Source: Polymyxa betae (lineage: Eukaryota; Endomyxa; Phytomyxea; Plasmodiophorida; Plasmodiophoridae). From it: a stretch of DNA of 64,000 bases. Positions 1-11,249 of this stretch are shown here, piece by piece. A program made the position numbers and the translations under genes. Under the pieces are notes generated by a model, which made no database searches, had not been told where the DNA came from, and worked only from the letters and a program-made list of their open reading frames with translations. Positions within the stretch are counted from its first letter, which is position 1. Each line of letters starts with the position of its first letter. The DNA is taken from the NCBI GenBank assembly GCA_003693705.1, contig RBZT01000198.1:62001-126000 (forward strand), written 5' to 3'.

Positions 1-381
1 ACGGACACTGTGAGAATGGACCTTCGAATCAGGATTTTGGCGTAAATTTTTTGCGCGTTAGGGTTTGGGTCAATCAGAAAATCAGCCCAAAATTTTCGCG
101 CACAAAAAATCTACTGTACGAGTGTACGTTATCGACTTCTTCGTTGCTTTGATTTTCCAAGTCGGTCTGTTCTCGAGGGCCAAAGAGGGAATATTTTATA
201 TATTTCGTCGCGTTTTGGTAGCAAAAACTGCGAACTCTGTAAATATCATTCATCTTTATTTTCCCGGGATATCTGTCCTGTATTTTATTGAGGGCCGCGT
301 CTTGTATCAATACCCGCTACCTTTCTCAGCACATTCTATCTTAAAGCCTTTGGATACCTCGGTCGACGGTCGTCTCTAATC
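1..381. other. 5' flank of the EDR2_C gene, no supported gene
   Basis: An open frame of 104 codons at 65-379 and an antisense one at 310-74 cover this stretch. Neither resembles a known family and they overlap each other. I read it as upstream and 5' untranslated sequence of the EDR2_C gene starting at 382. Nothing else is visible. Confidence 0.4.
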
Positions 382-1463
382 ATGACGTCTCAGCTGAGCA
401 AACATCCCATGGGGACGTCGCTTCGGAAGGTTGACATCTCCGAAATTGACAATGCAGTGCATGCGTTCGCTTCTACACTTGGCGATAATTTCGACGTTCG
501 TCAGGGCCCTAATTACGAAAAGTTAGGCATCTTCGGCATGTCACTGCTCTGTATATAATGACATTTGTTTAGAACAGGGAAGAAGTCTAAATCTGACAAA
601 AACATTGCTGAAATTATCGGTGTCGATCTTTTCAAATCTAACCGGAAAATAACACATGTTATGGAGCATGTTGCTATTCCGGAAGAACTTAGCACACCTC
701 TAACATCGACATCTGATTTTGTATATATTCCTCAGGTTGATTGCAATCGGATTTCATTATGCTCATTTTTGAACACTGGATGTCGTAGCTGTTTGTCGTA
801 AACTTCATGCTGCCATCGTATAACCCCGGAAATCCTCTTTGGGGATCTTCTGCTAGCGATGGCGAGAGCTACAGCGTCGTAATCTATATCAAGATTGGTC
901 CTGAAGCGGTTGAAGCCATTAAACAAGATGCATTCTCTGCCGCTACGTTACTGAAGGTGTCCTTCGTCGATTTTTCCGGACTGTGCTGGACTAAAATAAT
1001 TGTCAGAATTTTTTTCAAATGGACACGAAATCGCAAGAAGATTACGCTCTACGAGGTCGACTAAAGGCTATTCCAATCTTGAGAAACCCGGATAATGTGA
1101 ACCTGGGTATTGCTATCAAGCAGATGGTGAAAACATATGATGCCAAGCCATTCTTAACGGGCCCAAAATATCATTCGTTTATCAAAAATGATCTGTATCT
1201 TGAATGCGACGTCGATATTCATAACTATGTTTATCCAGCTCGTAAAACCCTTTACAGGTGAGATTCTTGCACTTTATTTCATAGAGGTTAATCGAGTACT
1301 GTATAGCCTGCTACCTGAAATCCCCAGCATGATTATCGACTTTGGCCTCCTTGTCGAAGCTCAGGGCGAGGAAATGCCTGAGCGAATGCTCGCCAGTATG
1401 AGATTATCTCACGTAGACCCAGCATTGGCAACTGTTATTGATCTACCCGCTGTTTCAAAGTAA
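382..1463 (+). CDS. EDR2_C (DUF1336) domain protein
   Basis: Five exons joined across introns 522-572, 736-788, 957-1006 and 1258-1306 give about 292 residues. The product is almost entirely the C-terminal domain of plant ENHANCED DISEASE RESISTANCE 2. Visible family blocks are VRQGPNYEK near residue 45, EIIGVDLF, LPSYNPGNPLWGSS, GPKYHSF, LECDVDIHNYVYPARK, and a final block ending MRLSHVDP. In plants and many protists this domain follows PH and START lipid-binding domains; neither is seen here, so this is a stand-alone version. Its molecular role is unknown; lipid or membrane association is inferred from the plant proteins only. The start at 382 is the first ATG that opens into the domain. 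A further intron beginning at the last codons (gtaaac at 1460) is possible and would extend the C-terminus. Confidence 0.82.
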
Positions 1464-1803
1464 ACGCTCAAATTTCATGTAATCGAAGGCTCTGCTCGGT
1501 CAGTTAGACACCAGTATTGAATTGATGAGAAAATCCTGTGAAATATCTGTGTCCTTTTATCGCCAACGACATGAGATCATGTGGTCTTCTTTTAATTCAC
1601 ATTCTATGCTGTAGAAGGACCGATAAGAGCGTTTCCAAATCCCGATAATTCTTCAAAGGTCATGTTACAGTACCTGAACAATTTCTTTTTTCGAAGAGCC
1701 TTGCTGGTGTCAGATTGCAGCGACGGAGTTTGTGAAGGCTGAAGGCCTCGCCCTCTATATCTGCCACAGCCTGCAATTATCTCAGTTTGGTCTTGCTAAA
1801 GGA
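1464..1803. other. intergenic, no gene seen
   Basis: About 340 bases between the EDR2_C stop and the TIP41 start. Frames are broken by stops on both strands and I see no RNA gene. It presumably holds the EDR2_C terminator region and the TIP41 promoter. Confidence 0.4.
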
Positions 1804-2890
1804 ATGCCTCATGTGGAGACGCTGCACCATAGGTCATGGAGGTTCGAATCTTGCAAAAGCCACATAGCCACTTCGGATCGATTGCATCTGTTTGTTTAAT
1901 ACGAGTACTTTTGCCTGCTGTTAATGGCATTGCCACAGGCTGGAGAAGTCCCTCAATATGCCATCGCTTCCTGAGATGGTTTACACTGATAATTGCATTC
2001 GAATAACCCATGAATCAACCGGATCTACAATCTGTATTCGTGTTTCGTTTTGGATCTCTCCAAAATATTGACCAACGGTTCCATTAGGTTTTGAGCCGAA
2101 AGCAGCACTTGCCTCAACGATTGATTCCGATCTGACTCAAGTTCAGTGTGCTGCAGCATCTAGATGGTCTTCTCGCGCAGACAATGACAGTTTTTCGTCT
2201 TATTCCCCCAAATATGACTGGACGTTCTCTCCATCATTCCATGGAACGTTTATTTCTAATGGAAAGCAATGGGATCCAAAATCAGATTCCAGTTGCTCTA
2301 TTGATTTGGACATGCTCCGCGCTCCTGACCCTATTCTCTTCTTTGACAATGTTCTGCTTTTTGAAGATGAATTACACGATCATGGAGTATCGCAACTCTT
2401 CGTAAACCGCTTCTAAACCAATTATACAAGGTCTCTCAGCTGTGTCTATAGGTAAAAATACGTGTGATGCCGAAATGCTTCTTTATTCTATTGAGACATT
2501 GGCTGCGAGTAGATGGTCAATGCATTACTTTTTTGACTCCATGATGCTGAATCGAGTTTCATAGGCGTCCTACTTCGAGTTCATGACACTCGTATCTATC
2601 ATGAATTCGGCACTTCATTTGTTGTTCGTGAGCGGAAACTGTTAGAATCGACATTCGAAGAACTTGAACGGGTTTTTAACCATTCTATAATATTATTCTG
2701 TTTACTGACTGAAATGTTCAGAATGGTCGTCCATCCAAGACCGTCCACTACACGAACGATGAGGCTGCCATCCCACATCTTGATCTCAGGAGGTGTGTTG
2801 TGGACCGATTCAACTTATAATACCTTTTAATTATAAACTCTCTATGTATTCAGTTTACGTGAATGCTTATTAAATCGTGTTTCCTCTTAA
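1804..2890 (+). CDS. TIP41: TIP41-like protein, TOR/PP2A-type phosphatase signalling
   Basis: Seven exons with introns 1890-1938, 2040-2087, 2402-2451, 2516-2564, 2672-2721 and 2793-2853. The joined protein follows the TIP41/TIPRL family from near the N-terminus: FESCKSHI, NMPSLPEMVYTDN, KYDWTFSPSFHGT, APDPILFFDNVLLFEDELHD, KIRVMPKCFFILLRHWLRVD and VHDTRIYHEFG. TIP41 binds the TAP42/alpha4 or phosphatase catalytic subunits of the PP2A family and tunes TOR-dependent nutrient signalling in the cytosol. The start ATG at 1804 is in frame with the first family block. The last intron is the least certain: without it, the frame stops at 2818 with a slightly different tail. The family identification does not depend on that choice. 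Confidence 0.88.
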
Positions 2891-2977
2891 CTGATGATTG
2901 TATGTGTGATAAAGTGCCTACTGTTATGGGGTTCCACGGTCTTATATCATCATTTATCCAATCTTTATTCAATTTTC

Positions 2978-3253
2978 ATGTCGTCGCTTTTGATGTCGAG
3001 CCGCTTCTTAACGGCGTCATCCAGCATCTCGTCGACTATTGTTTCATTACTGGCAGACTCTGCAATATGGGCTATTAAGCGAACATATCAGCCATCGACT
3101 CTTAGGAGGTGAAGTTTTGGATTCTCTTCGCGCGCTGTTCTCTGATTTGATTAAAGGAAGAGGCAGTTCGGTTTTCTGCAGCGTAATTCGACTGTCGGCG
3201 GTCGGCGGGTTCTTGAAAGACGAAGAGCTAAAGGGCGACATGTTATCTGCTAA
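2978..3253 (+). CDS. MRPL34: mitochondrial large ribosomal subunit protein bL34m
   Basis: Two exons with an intron at 3109-3162 encode 73 residues. The first 30 or so residues are Ser/Leu-rich with few acidic residues, as expected for a mitochondrial presequence. They are followed by the bL34 signature: RTYQPSTLRR, then GFLQRNSTVGGRRVLERR and RAKGRHV. The bacterial and mitochondrial L34 proteins are short basic 23S-rRNA-binding proteins of the large subunit, and the mature part here is about 45 residues, the usual size. The acceptor at 3162 is the one that keeps the conserved frame; it leaves the Lys/Arg stretch after TLRR two residues shorter than usual, so a nearby alternative site is possible. 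The gene lies 87 bp after the TIP41 stop on the same strand. Confidence 0.85.
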
Positions 3254-3487
3254 AGATTCTGCTAACTCTGAACATTATTGTCCTTTGTTATGAACTAAAG
3301 AGCATTTACGATGAATCGGTGATAATGTGTATGAAAAAGTATGTGTTCACTTCTCATGAAACCATTACGTCAGCGTCGTCAATCTGTGACTGCTTTTTCG
3401 TATGATGGGTGTGGGCCAACTGCCAACTTTCAGTCTTGCTACCTTTTTTGAAATCTCTTCTGCTGGCTGTTCCATTGTTAGCAGCAG

Positions 3488-5278
3488 ATGCTGAAGTTGA
3501 ATAGGCATAGAACCGGGAATGAAGCGAAATCGGCTCTTGGGAAAACCTGGGCACGAACCCCTGTTATCATCAAATTAGCAGTGACCATGTCTTTGATCAC
3601 TGCTTTTGTACTTCTCAGTCTGCTTTACATAACTAGTTTTAAACAAAAGCAAATCGACTCGATCATCAAAGCTTACGAGATGGAACAACAGGAAGCGAAA
3701 CAAGATTCAGAACCAGTTGAGCAGAAACAAGATGCGCCTCGAATCAAAGCTAAGAAGAAATCGAGAGCTCGAAGGCATGCCAGAAAACAAAAGGCCAAAA
3801 ACCAAGAGAAAGCTGCAGACAACGGTGTGCCTGCAGTGGACGTGAAAAACAAAGAACAAGACGATATCAAAGCCGCTCCTCCTGCAGTGCTCGGCGTCAA
3901 AGAGAGAGTCAGAAAAGTTCTAGCTCAGCCTAAAGTTGAATACCAACGCTTATTAACAAGCGACCAGCACACGTATACAGGCGTTGATATCCCTTATTTC
4001 TACGAAAGTGTCCCTGCATTCAGAGATCGTGTCATGAAGCTCCTTTCTACTGCCAAGAAGGACAGCATTTTCGTGTCGCTGGGGAGCTTTCGCGATGACC
4101 TCTGTCCGTCGACCTTAAATGAACTGTTCGCTAAAGCCAAGCATCCCGATAACATTATCGTTGGATTGGTCGATCAGGTCAAGCTTTCAGATGATAGCGA
4201 CGATGTTGGCTGTGATTTGATGCTGCCACAAAAGTATCGTCGACAAGTTCGCCAGGTACGTTTGACATCCTTGGAAGGTCGTGGCCCGACCCATGCACGA
4301 TATATCGCCTCGAAACTATATGAAGGCGAGCAGTATTACATGCAAATCGACTCGTACGGTTCAGTAAATTTCTGACATCTGTTCTAACAGTTCAACAGGC
4401 ATAGCCACTTCAAAAAGCATTGGGATGTAAAGATCAGACAGCAGTTGGACCGATTACCAAGTCCAGGCAAGAATATCATTACTCATTATCCGCCTGGAGA
4501 TGCCGCTGAATTGGACGATTCCAATCCGCCTTGGTGGGCGTCATCTTGAAACTGTTTTCATCATCTAACCGATTACAGGATTTGCTCAAATCGTCAGCAT
4601 CCGGATGCTCCACCTGGACTGCTAGTTCAAGAAAGCGATTGGTGCTATCCAGAAAACCGTTCGCCTGGAGTCGCTCTTGCTCCAGATGGCTCGTTAACGA
4701 CCTGCGTGTCGCCATTCATGGGTGGTGGATTCATTGCTGGACCTGGTCCCTGGGTGCTGGATGTTCCATATGACAGATATATACCATATATATTCCATGG
4801 AGAGGAGCTTCTGTATGCTCATCACAGCCGACTGCAGATCATGCTAGCTAATTAACTTTAGGATCGCTTCTCGACTTTGGACGTCGGGTTGGGATATGTT
4901 CACTCCATCGGAGAACATCTTGGATCATAAGTATGGCGGTCGGGCGAAAAACGTTTATGCTGAAACAGATACTTGGGCAGAGGTATGGAGCAATAGATAT
5001 ATTTGTCATTGTAATATATTCAGTGTTCAATGGAGGTTGGTGAACTATCAACTGCTCGTGCTCGACACATACTTGGAACAACATTGCCTGGAGACGATAA
5101 GATTCCATTCGATCAATCTGAACTGGAGTATCTTGGAATGGGCTCGAAACGCTCTTATGAAGACTATCTCGAGTTTGCTGGCATCAACCTCAAGGGAAAT
5201 TCTACAGGGCGTTGTGGACAAAGATACAATTGGGATACGAAAGAATGGGAAGGAGAGATAAAATTAATGACAGGATAA
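3488..5278 (+). CDS. membrane-anchored GT60 family N-acetylglucosaminyltransferase
   Basis: Five exons (introns 4354-4398, 4534-4578, 4813-4861, 4983-5023) give about 536 residues. Residues 27-50 form one hydrophobic segment after a short basic tail, typical of a type II Golgi protein. Next come about 100 Lys/Glu/Gln-rich residues as a stem, then the catalytic domain. Family blocks are IFVSLGSFRDDLCPSTL, HPDNIIVGLVDQ, ARYIASKLYEGEQYYMQIDS, KNIITHYPP, GGGFIAGPGPWVLDVPYDRY, FHGEELL and ASRLWTSGWDMF. GT60 enzymes transfer GlcNAc to protein; the best known is the cytosolic Skp1 hydroxyproline GlcNAc-transferase of Dictyostelium. The membrane anchor here suggests a secretory-pathway substrate, which is inference. 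The family is patchy in fungi. Confidence 0.85.
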
Positions 5279-5441
5279 ACCTGAGGACTTTAATCAGTTG
5301 GTCTGTTCCCCTTTACAAACCGTTATCTTTGTCTTAGCTTAGAATCTGAGTACAAGGTTTCATAGATAAACTTTGAGGAATTATATGGAAGTGATAAATA
5401 ATCATTGTTCAAAACGAAAGAATGAGGGAAAGTATCCATTC

Positions 5442-6622
5442 TTATAATGTTCTGGACATCTGTTTTTCTAGCTGAACAGTGCTGAACCAATCCAGAAATT
5501 TCAATGATACGCTCAGCTTTCCGTCCACTTCGTTCTGTATCCTTTTCAACTCCAAGATTTGCTTCTTGACATTTTCAACCATAGTGGCGTGATTTCCAAT
5601 TTTCTCATCACAATTTAACGCAAGCTCGTGAACAAGCTGCTCGCAGTATGACTTGTCTGCTTTCTTTTCAACAAGTCTTACACTTGCTCGGCTTGTCAAC
5701 TAATTGAATCATCAGCCATTCCAGCGTCAACTTTATGAGAAGTTACCTGAGTACTTAAACGATCTAGTTGTGATTTCAATGTTTTAGTCTCATCCATCAT
5801 AGTTTTCAACTCTGAACGTGATTTATCCAATGATTCTGCTATCTTCTGCGGTTGAACACAATCGATGATTGATTGCAGGGATTCGTAGCGTTGCCTAAGC
5901 TCTTCCAGAGGAAATTCGATCTTGTCTTCAATGAAGCATTTTTCTGGACGATTTTGGAACTCTCTGTAGATCGCCTGCATTCTCTCAACGATAGCTGATC
6001 TCTCTTCTTTGGAGTCGATTTGTTCTTCTAACTTCTCTAGTTTCGATTCAATGCTTTCAATTTTTGGCCCTGTCTCTAACCGAAACTGATCGGCGGCTTT
6101 AACTCGTTCACCAGCATTTTGTATGAGTGGAACTTCGACTCGATCTACCTTACAAGACAGCAGCTCTTGCAGTGCTGTTAACTGTTTCGCTAACTGTCTT
6201 TGGCCGCTATCAAGCCTATTTATGGCCTCTTTGTGCTCGTCAAAGTCTTGCAAGCTGTGATGGATTCTCTCAACCTCGGCATTCATCTGACTATTGAATT
6301 CTTTCATGACGACCTGATCCGCTTTATCTCGCTGAGTGCGAATCAAACGCTCAAGAGATCGCTCTAAATCATCAACACGAGATTGGCTAGTGTCATATCG
6401 ATGAAGGCGGGCCTCAAACTGGGCGAATCGCCGATCAATATCGAGCAGGGCGCGATCGACTCCGGCCTTGAGTATTTCGCAGGTTTGTTCACAATTAGAG
6501 CTCGACGCGGTTAGAGCCGACAGCTGGGTCTGCTGCTGATCCAGACGAAGTGAGAATGAGCGCAGAACGGCTTCGATGCGATCTATGTCGAAAACTCCAC
6601 GAAGACTCAATGGATCCCCCAT
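5442..6622 (-). CDS. long coiled-coil protein, unrecognised
   Basis: Two exons (intron 5746-5700) give about 377 residues that are heptad-rich almost throughout. They are Leu/Glu/Gln/Arg-rich with few Gly or Pro, and have no membrane segment or signal peptide. No family is certain. The KKADK.Y..Q..hELAL stretch in the second exon recalls the DUF4795/QRICH2-type coiled coils of ciliary and sperm proteins. With IFT144 and an SFI1-like protein in the same window, a flagellar or centrosomal role is plausible but unproven. An extra upstream coding exon may lie at about 6900-6740 (see that entry), which would add some 50 residues. It faces the GT60 gene tail to tail, 163 bp apart. Confidence 0.7.
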
Positions 6623-6994
6623 TTGATAAATAACACTCTATGACAGCATCGATGATGGTGGGTGGGTCCACTCTCAGACTCATCTTCCATTGCATTTATG
6701 TCACATTAATCATGTTAATGCGCATTATTGGCAATGTTCTTAAACCTTCTTTTGGATTGGCTGTTTGGGGAGGCTCTGAACCTGATCCTCTATCTCTAGA
6801 GGTCCTCTTGCATAATCATCATGTGAATCAGATGTCCCTATGCTGACGAGGTCTTCATTGCCTGACCCAACCGCACTTGCCCGTCGAATGATTTCAACGG
6901 ATCGATCAAAGCAACCACATTATGGGACTTTAAAAATTAGGACTTTTGAATAAAAGTTTTGTTATTGATAATAACTATCAAATAAATAGGTTAA
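6623..6994 (-). other. gap with possible upstream coding exon
   Basis: On the minus strand at about 6917-6738 there is a stop-free run of some 57 codons with protein-like polar composition (DLVSIGTSDSHDDYA, then IEDQVQSLPKQP). It ends at a GTTTAAG donor-like site. Splicing to an acceptor at about 6644 would join it in frame to the coiled-coil gene start. No initiator ATG is visible in the frame, so it may instead be chance. The left-over bases near 6950-6994 are the AT-rich tail of CDC6. Confidence 0.25.
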
Positions 6995-8301
6995 TTATAC
7001 CAGCTCTGATTTTAACAGTGTTGCAAAGAAATGTACGTCTTTTAAAGCAAATTCCAGGTCGTCTTTCTGCACCCTGGCAGAAACTGTCGAATCATCGAAA
7101 GATTTTCTGTTGTTACGGATCTCAATTAAGCCCATTGAGTTCAAAGACCGAAGAATTGCAAGAAAATCGGCTGATTTTACAACAGGTAGGCTTTGCCTTT
7201 TAGTTTCTTTGTTGTACCATAGACGAAATGCACGAATAGTTGCTGAGACACGTTTGTTGGTCAGCATCAGGACTAGAAGTGAAAGCACGATTTGCTGCTG
7301 GGACGGAAGTGCTTGAACCCTCTTAACTACTCCCGAATTTAAAGAAGAGTTCAGTACTGAGGTGACAGTTGGTATTGCCACAATATCAGTTCCTGAAAAT
7401 TCGCTGCAAACGACAGCATTCCTGCAAAGATCCTAGACAAAGGTTAAACCGAATCGATCAGAATTAACTTAGAACCAGTTACCAAGAATTTTCTGGCATC
7501 GCCAGCTGAAGAGGACGCTACCCTTCTGGCTAATAGTTCGGCAGCGAAAGGATGAAAAAGGCACTTGTCTTCTCGTAATCGGCTTGATAAAATCTCCCCA
7601 AGTTGTGTGTAATTATAGGGAGCGAATGCCGCTCGTTCGGGAAAGATGTTACGTTGAGTCAGCAACGGCAGACAGCGATCAGTGAGTTCTGCAGCATTTG
7701 CTATCCCAATTAGTATCAGCTTGGAGTTGGGTGCATGAGCCCATTTGAATATTTGATACAGAACGTCTTGATTGGATGTCATTAGGCCATCTAATTCGTC
7801 AATTACTACAATGTGCATTCCATCTTGGCGTTTGAAAAGTCTGGTAAGATGGGTCACGTAGCCGTCGACTGACATCGCATCGCTGCCGACGAATGTTTCG
7901 TACAAGTTCTGATATAAAGACTGTGGATTAGGCAACGATATGGCGTTAATCATGGCCTTAGGGTAGCGATATATCTTTAAGCAAAGGTCAACTGTTATTG
8001 TCTTTCCTGTTCCTGGAGAGCCTGTTATATAGAGGGAGGACCCTTGTCTCAGATCGATGCATTTGTCGATAAACGTCCTGATACGTTCAGCTTCTTGATT
8101 CCGGCAAGGAATTGATTCAGGAGTGGCAGTTCTAAGACTATCGATAGCACGAATATAACGAGACGATTTCTCAATAGAAATCGGTAGCGTCGAAGCCAAT
8201 TTCTTGGCCGTCGCCTGTCGCCGAGGTTTTCGCTGGACTGCCAATGTGTCCAAAGTTATTGTTGCCTGCAGCTTGGAAGTTGATCGTGTTACCCTGACCA
8301 T
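6995..8301 (-). CDS. CDC6: CDC6 replication licensing AAA+ ATPase
   Basis: Two exons (intron 7482-7433) encode about 418 residues. A basic N-terminal tail of about 60 residues precedes an ORC1/CDC6-type AAA+ domain. It has Walker A GSPGTGKT at residues 94-101, Walker B IVVIDELD near 164-171, a sensor-1 region with LILIGIANA, and the sensor-2 motif GDARKFL at the splice junction. The second exon encodes the winged-helix domain (about residues 295-418). CDC6 loads MCM2-7 onto origins with ORC and Cdt1 in G1. Length and architecture favour CDC6 over ORC1, because there is no BAH domain and the protein is short. The gene is divergent from RWDD1 across 587 bp. Confidence 0.88.
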
Positions 8302-8888
8302 GGTATTTGGTGAGAGATTATACTTGATGAATTGTTAGAGAAGATGTAATGCTGGCCAAACCTCTCTCTTGATGATTCAAATATTGCAGGGAAGGCCCGC
8401 CTATACAAGAAGGCCCCGCCATATCTACTCCACCGCACTTGGATTTGGCGCCAAAACATCCTCCTTCTGATGATAAGCCTGAACACATCTTGCAATGAGA
8501 GCATTCATTTTTCGAACCGTCCCCTGCAAGGCATTCTTGTCCGGTTTATCTAAACATAGTGGTGCTTGCTCCTGCGTGCACCACTCGTTGCGACCTTGGC
8601 CGGTTATTTATTCTCCAAACAGAACATGCTGCATAATACCTATGCGATTGTACTTGTTAAATAAATCATCCATCATATTCAAGTATATTTGAGGAGCCCG
8701 AAATTCTTAGTGCAGCTGAGATTGAAGTCGATTAACTACTCACGCAAAAAGTTTCAGGAATTTTGTGGCTTGGTCTTTACTGAGATTCATTTCGTCCAGC
8801 TTTTTATCTCCGCTATTCCGATCAATTATAATCCTGAATTGATCAAGACACGCCTACAGAAAGCCTGGAACTAAGCTAGATTCTCACT
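8302..8888. other. divergent intergenic region CDC6/RWDD1, possible small gene
   Basis: 587 bases between two divergent starts. On the + strand, 8495-8692 opens with MRAFIFRTVPCKAFLSG, basic and hydrophobic like a mitochondrial presequence. A short open stretch at about 8660-8735 reads FEEPEILSAAEIEVD before a stop and could be a last exon. I could not join the two convincingly, so no gene is called. Otherwise it is AT-rich promoter sequence. Confidence 0.25.
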
Positions 8889-9891
8889 ATGGATTATTTA
8901 GAGGAACAGGCTATGGAGCTGGAAGCTCTTGAGTCTATCTTCATGCAGGATTTTACTAAAATCTCAGACACGTGCTGTGAAATTTTGATCGAGCCATTCT
9001 CTTCCGATGCAGATGAAGTCTCTTACGGTTGGAATAGCTTCCTTGTTTTCTCCTGTTCACTGATTTCAATGATACAGTTGGTGCTGAACTCAGGGTGACA
9101 TATCCCCCTGAATACCCTTCAGTTCTTCCAGAAATATTCATTCAAGTAACCAAAGGTCTTTCCGATGCTCAAAGGGCCATTCTATATGATATTGCAATAA
9201 CGACGGTCCGTTACCTCTGTTCGTAGAAGTTTGGATATTGAAGTGTCAAATAGGCAGAAGAAAACATCGGTTCTTCAAGTAGGGGCTGCTGCTTAATCTG
9301 GAAACCTGTGTTGATCGTTTTTAGTGGTGTATAACATTATTGAGGCCTTGAAAACCTGGATGATTGACAATAATGTCAAACCATTAAGTGAGCATGAATT
9401 GATTGTGAAAAGGAAGCTCGAACGATCGGAGATGAAAGCACCAGAATCCGCTAGCTATGATGAGGTATGCGACTCCTGCGTTTTGCAAACGATTTTTTTA
9501 AGTTATATTTAGTCAACCGACGAGGAGTACAATACCAACGTAGACGTTTTTGAAAGTCAAGCTATACAGCATGGAACCATGGTCACTATTGAGAACTTCA
9601 CTCAATGGAAAAAAGAGTTCGATCGGAAACTCAAAGAGAAATGGAGAATCGAAGATGAAGAGAATATGGATCCTGAAGTTTCCAAGAGGATTACAGGTAC
9701 TGTCTCTTCTATTCAATATTATTATCTTCTTTCTGAGATCAGAATCAGGCAAGAGATATTTTGAAATGAACGCCGCATCCGGCGGGTTTCTTGATGCCAT
9801 TGAGTTGGAATGTGAGAAACAGCAGGACATTCCTGTTGATGCTTCAATATATCGAGACAATGATGACGTTGATCAGACGACGGACGCTTAA
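8889..9891 (+). CDS. GIR2: RWD-domain protein, RWDD1/GIR2 (DFRP2) family
   Basis: At least five exons. The first encodes EEQAMELEALESIF, the opening of an RWD domain. The second gives AELRVTYPPEYPSVLP, the RWD core with its YPx(6)P motif. Later exons give YNIIEALKTWM, then GTMVTIENFTQWKKEFD and ITGKRYFEMN, which are RWDD1 signatures, and an acidic Asp-rich tail. The family binds DRG-type GTPases and, in yeast, Gcn1, linking to translation control and the GCN2 starvation response. Total length is about 230 residues, usual for the family. Chosen introns include one near 9029-9075 and ones starting near 9465 and 9696, each about 50 nt. It lies head to head with CDC6. Confidence 0.85.
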
Positions 9892-10033
9892 CTACATCGT
9901 TAAATCGCTGTACTCAACAAATGTTCAATAAGCAAAACATATATTTATAGAGGGATATTTCTGTTTTCGATCCTACTTGGACCCTAGAAGGATTAGTAGA
10001 AAAAGATAACTGGAAAGAATTGCATTATTTTAG

Positions 10034-10888
10034 TTAAATCGCGTGGTGAAATTTGGGCCATACCTCTGCCTTTTTGACAGAGGTCCCTCGTTGTTCATCA
10101 AATTTTCTGAGTTGCAATTCTCATTAAATGCCTTCTCAATTTCGATTGATTTTCCCTCCAAGGTACTGGATAGCACTTTCTCTTGGCACACTTTTGATAG
10201 ATCATTTAAACCATTAGAGGCTGAGTTGATATTCTGAAGGACTGGCTTAAATACCTACGAGATCTTATATGTAAATAGATACCTTGTCAATGCGTCTTGT
10301 GATCTGGTCAGACTCCCGTAAAATTCTCTTGACTCTGCTAATATCGGAATCGGATGGCAAAGAACAACGCTGTTTGGTGCAGCTGGGAAGACCCAAATCC
10401 AGTTCTTCCTCCTGAATAGGCATACTTTTTTACAAAAAATCGAACCCGAGCCAACAAAGCTTACAATTTGGATGGGCTGCAACAGATTAGCACAAATTTC
10501 TTTCTCGAATTGTTCGATGCCGTCCGAGCGAGCTTGTTCTAACTGATCCTGAAGTTGCATTGAAAGTGATTCAAGATCATCGACAGTTTGCTGAAGCTCA
10601 ACGTCCAGTCTTTGCATAGGTAGTTGGGATTTTGGAATTTCGTCCTGGATTACAACATGTTTCACTATCTATTTTACACAAATTTAGCATTAAGCTAACA
10701 AGTGGTCAGGTAAACGGTCTGACCTTATTATAAACAGAATTTCGAAGAGATAAAAGGGCGGTTCGTGCAGCGGCTCGCTGCTGTTTGGTCAACTGCTGCC
10801 CATTAAACTGAGCAAAGCATTGCTCATCAAAGAGCCTCAGGAGCGTATTAAGATGAGAACGAGTCCCCACACGTAAATCGAGATCCAT
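10034..10888 (-). CDS. small coiled-coil protein, possible Mis14/NSL1 kinetochore subunit
   Basis: Four exons on the minus strand read without frame conflict, with introns near 10729-10673, 10465-10410 and 10281-10235. The protein is about 235 residues: a helical N-terminus starting MDLDLRVGTRSHLNTLLR, a central amphipathic block, and a Ser/Asn-rich tail. The central block (QRLDVELQQTVDDLESLSMQ, then LQDQLEQARSDG) fits the loose pattern of the Mis14/NSL1 family, in which an Asp-x-x-Leu helix is followed by a heptad region. The match rests on pattern alone, so the assignment is tentative. It could equally be another coiled-coil subunit. The gene converges on RWDD1, 142 bp from its stop. Confidence 0.5.
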
Positions 10889-11249
10889 GGAGATGTCTAG
10901 CTCGTACTATTGCATTCAGCAGGCAATGTTAAAATCGAAAGATGGCGCCCTTATATAGATTGACTTCTGCTGATGGAGGAATAGGAAGGTCCCTCCTCTT
11001 CACTACTTCAAGTCACACTCACGGACACCATACAGAAATATTTCTCCATGTCCTACAGATATTTATTGAAATATCCATTGAACCGGAATTGAATTGCCAG
11101 TAATAATGATTGAATCAAGGGTGATACTCTGATTTGTGATATTCTTGTGGAATAGAATTTTGGCGAACGCACTGAAAAACTGGGAAATGAATTGGTGAAA
11201 TAAGAAAGCGAAATAATCAGCGTTGCAGAGCACTCGCTTGGACATTGAA
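10889..11249 (-). other. gap with a 60-codon open frame
   Basis: The minus strand carries an open frame 11245-11063 starting MSKRVLCNADYFAF. It begins 4 bases after the stop of the 11699-11250 gene and is hydrophobic with Phe and Ile. It may be part of that gene's 3' untranslated region or a small separate gene. I see no family. The rest is AT-rich. Confidence 0.2.

Noticed and set aside
65..379. 104-codon + frame at the left edge
   Set aside because: No family resemblance, overlaps an antisense frame, and lies directly upstream of the clear EDR2_C start.
1258..1284. A 27-nt intron in the EDR2_C gene
   Set aside because: The acceptor at 1284 gives a stop in frame; the acceptor at 1306 restores the family sequence with a normal 49-nt intron.
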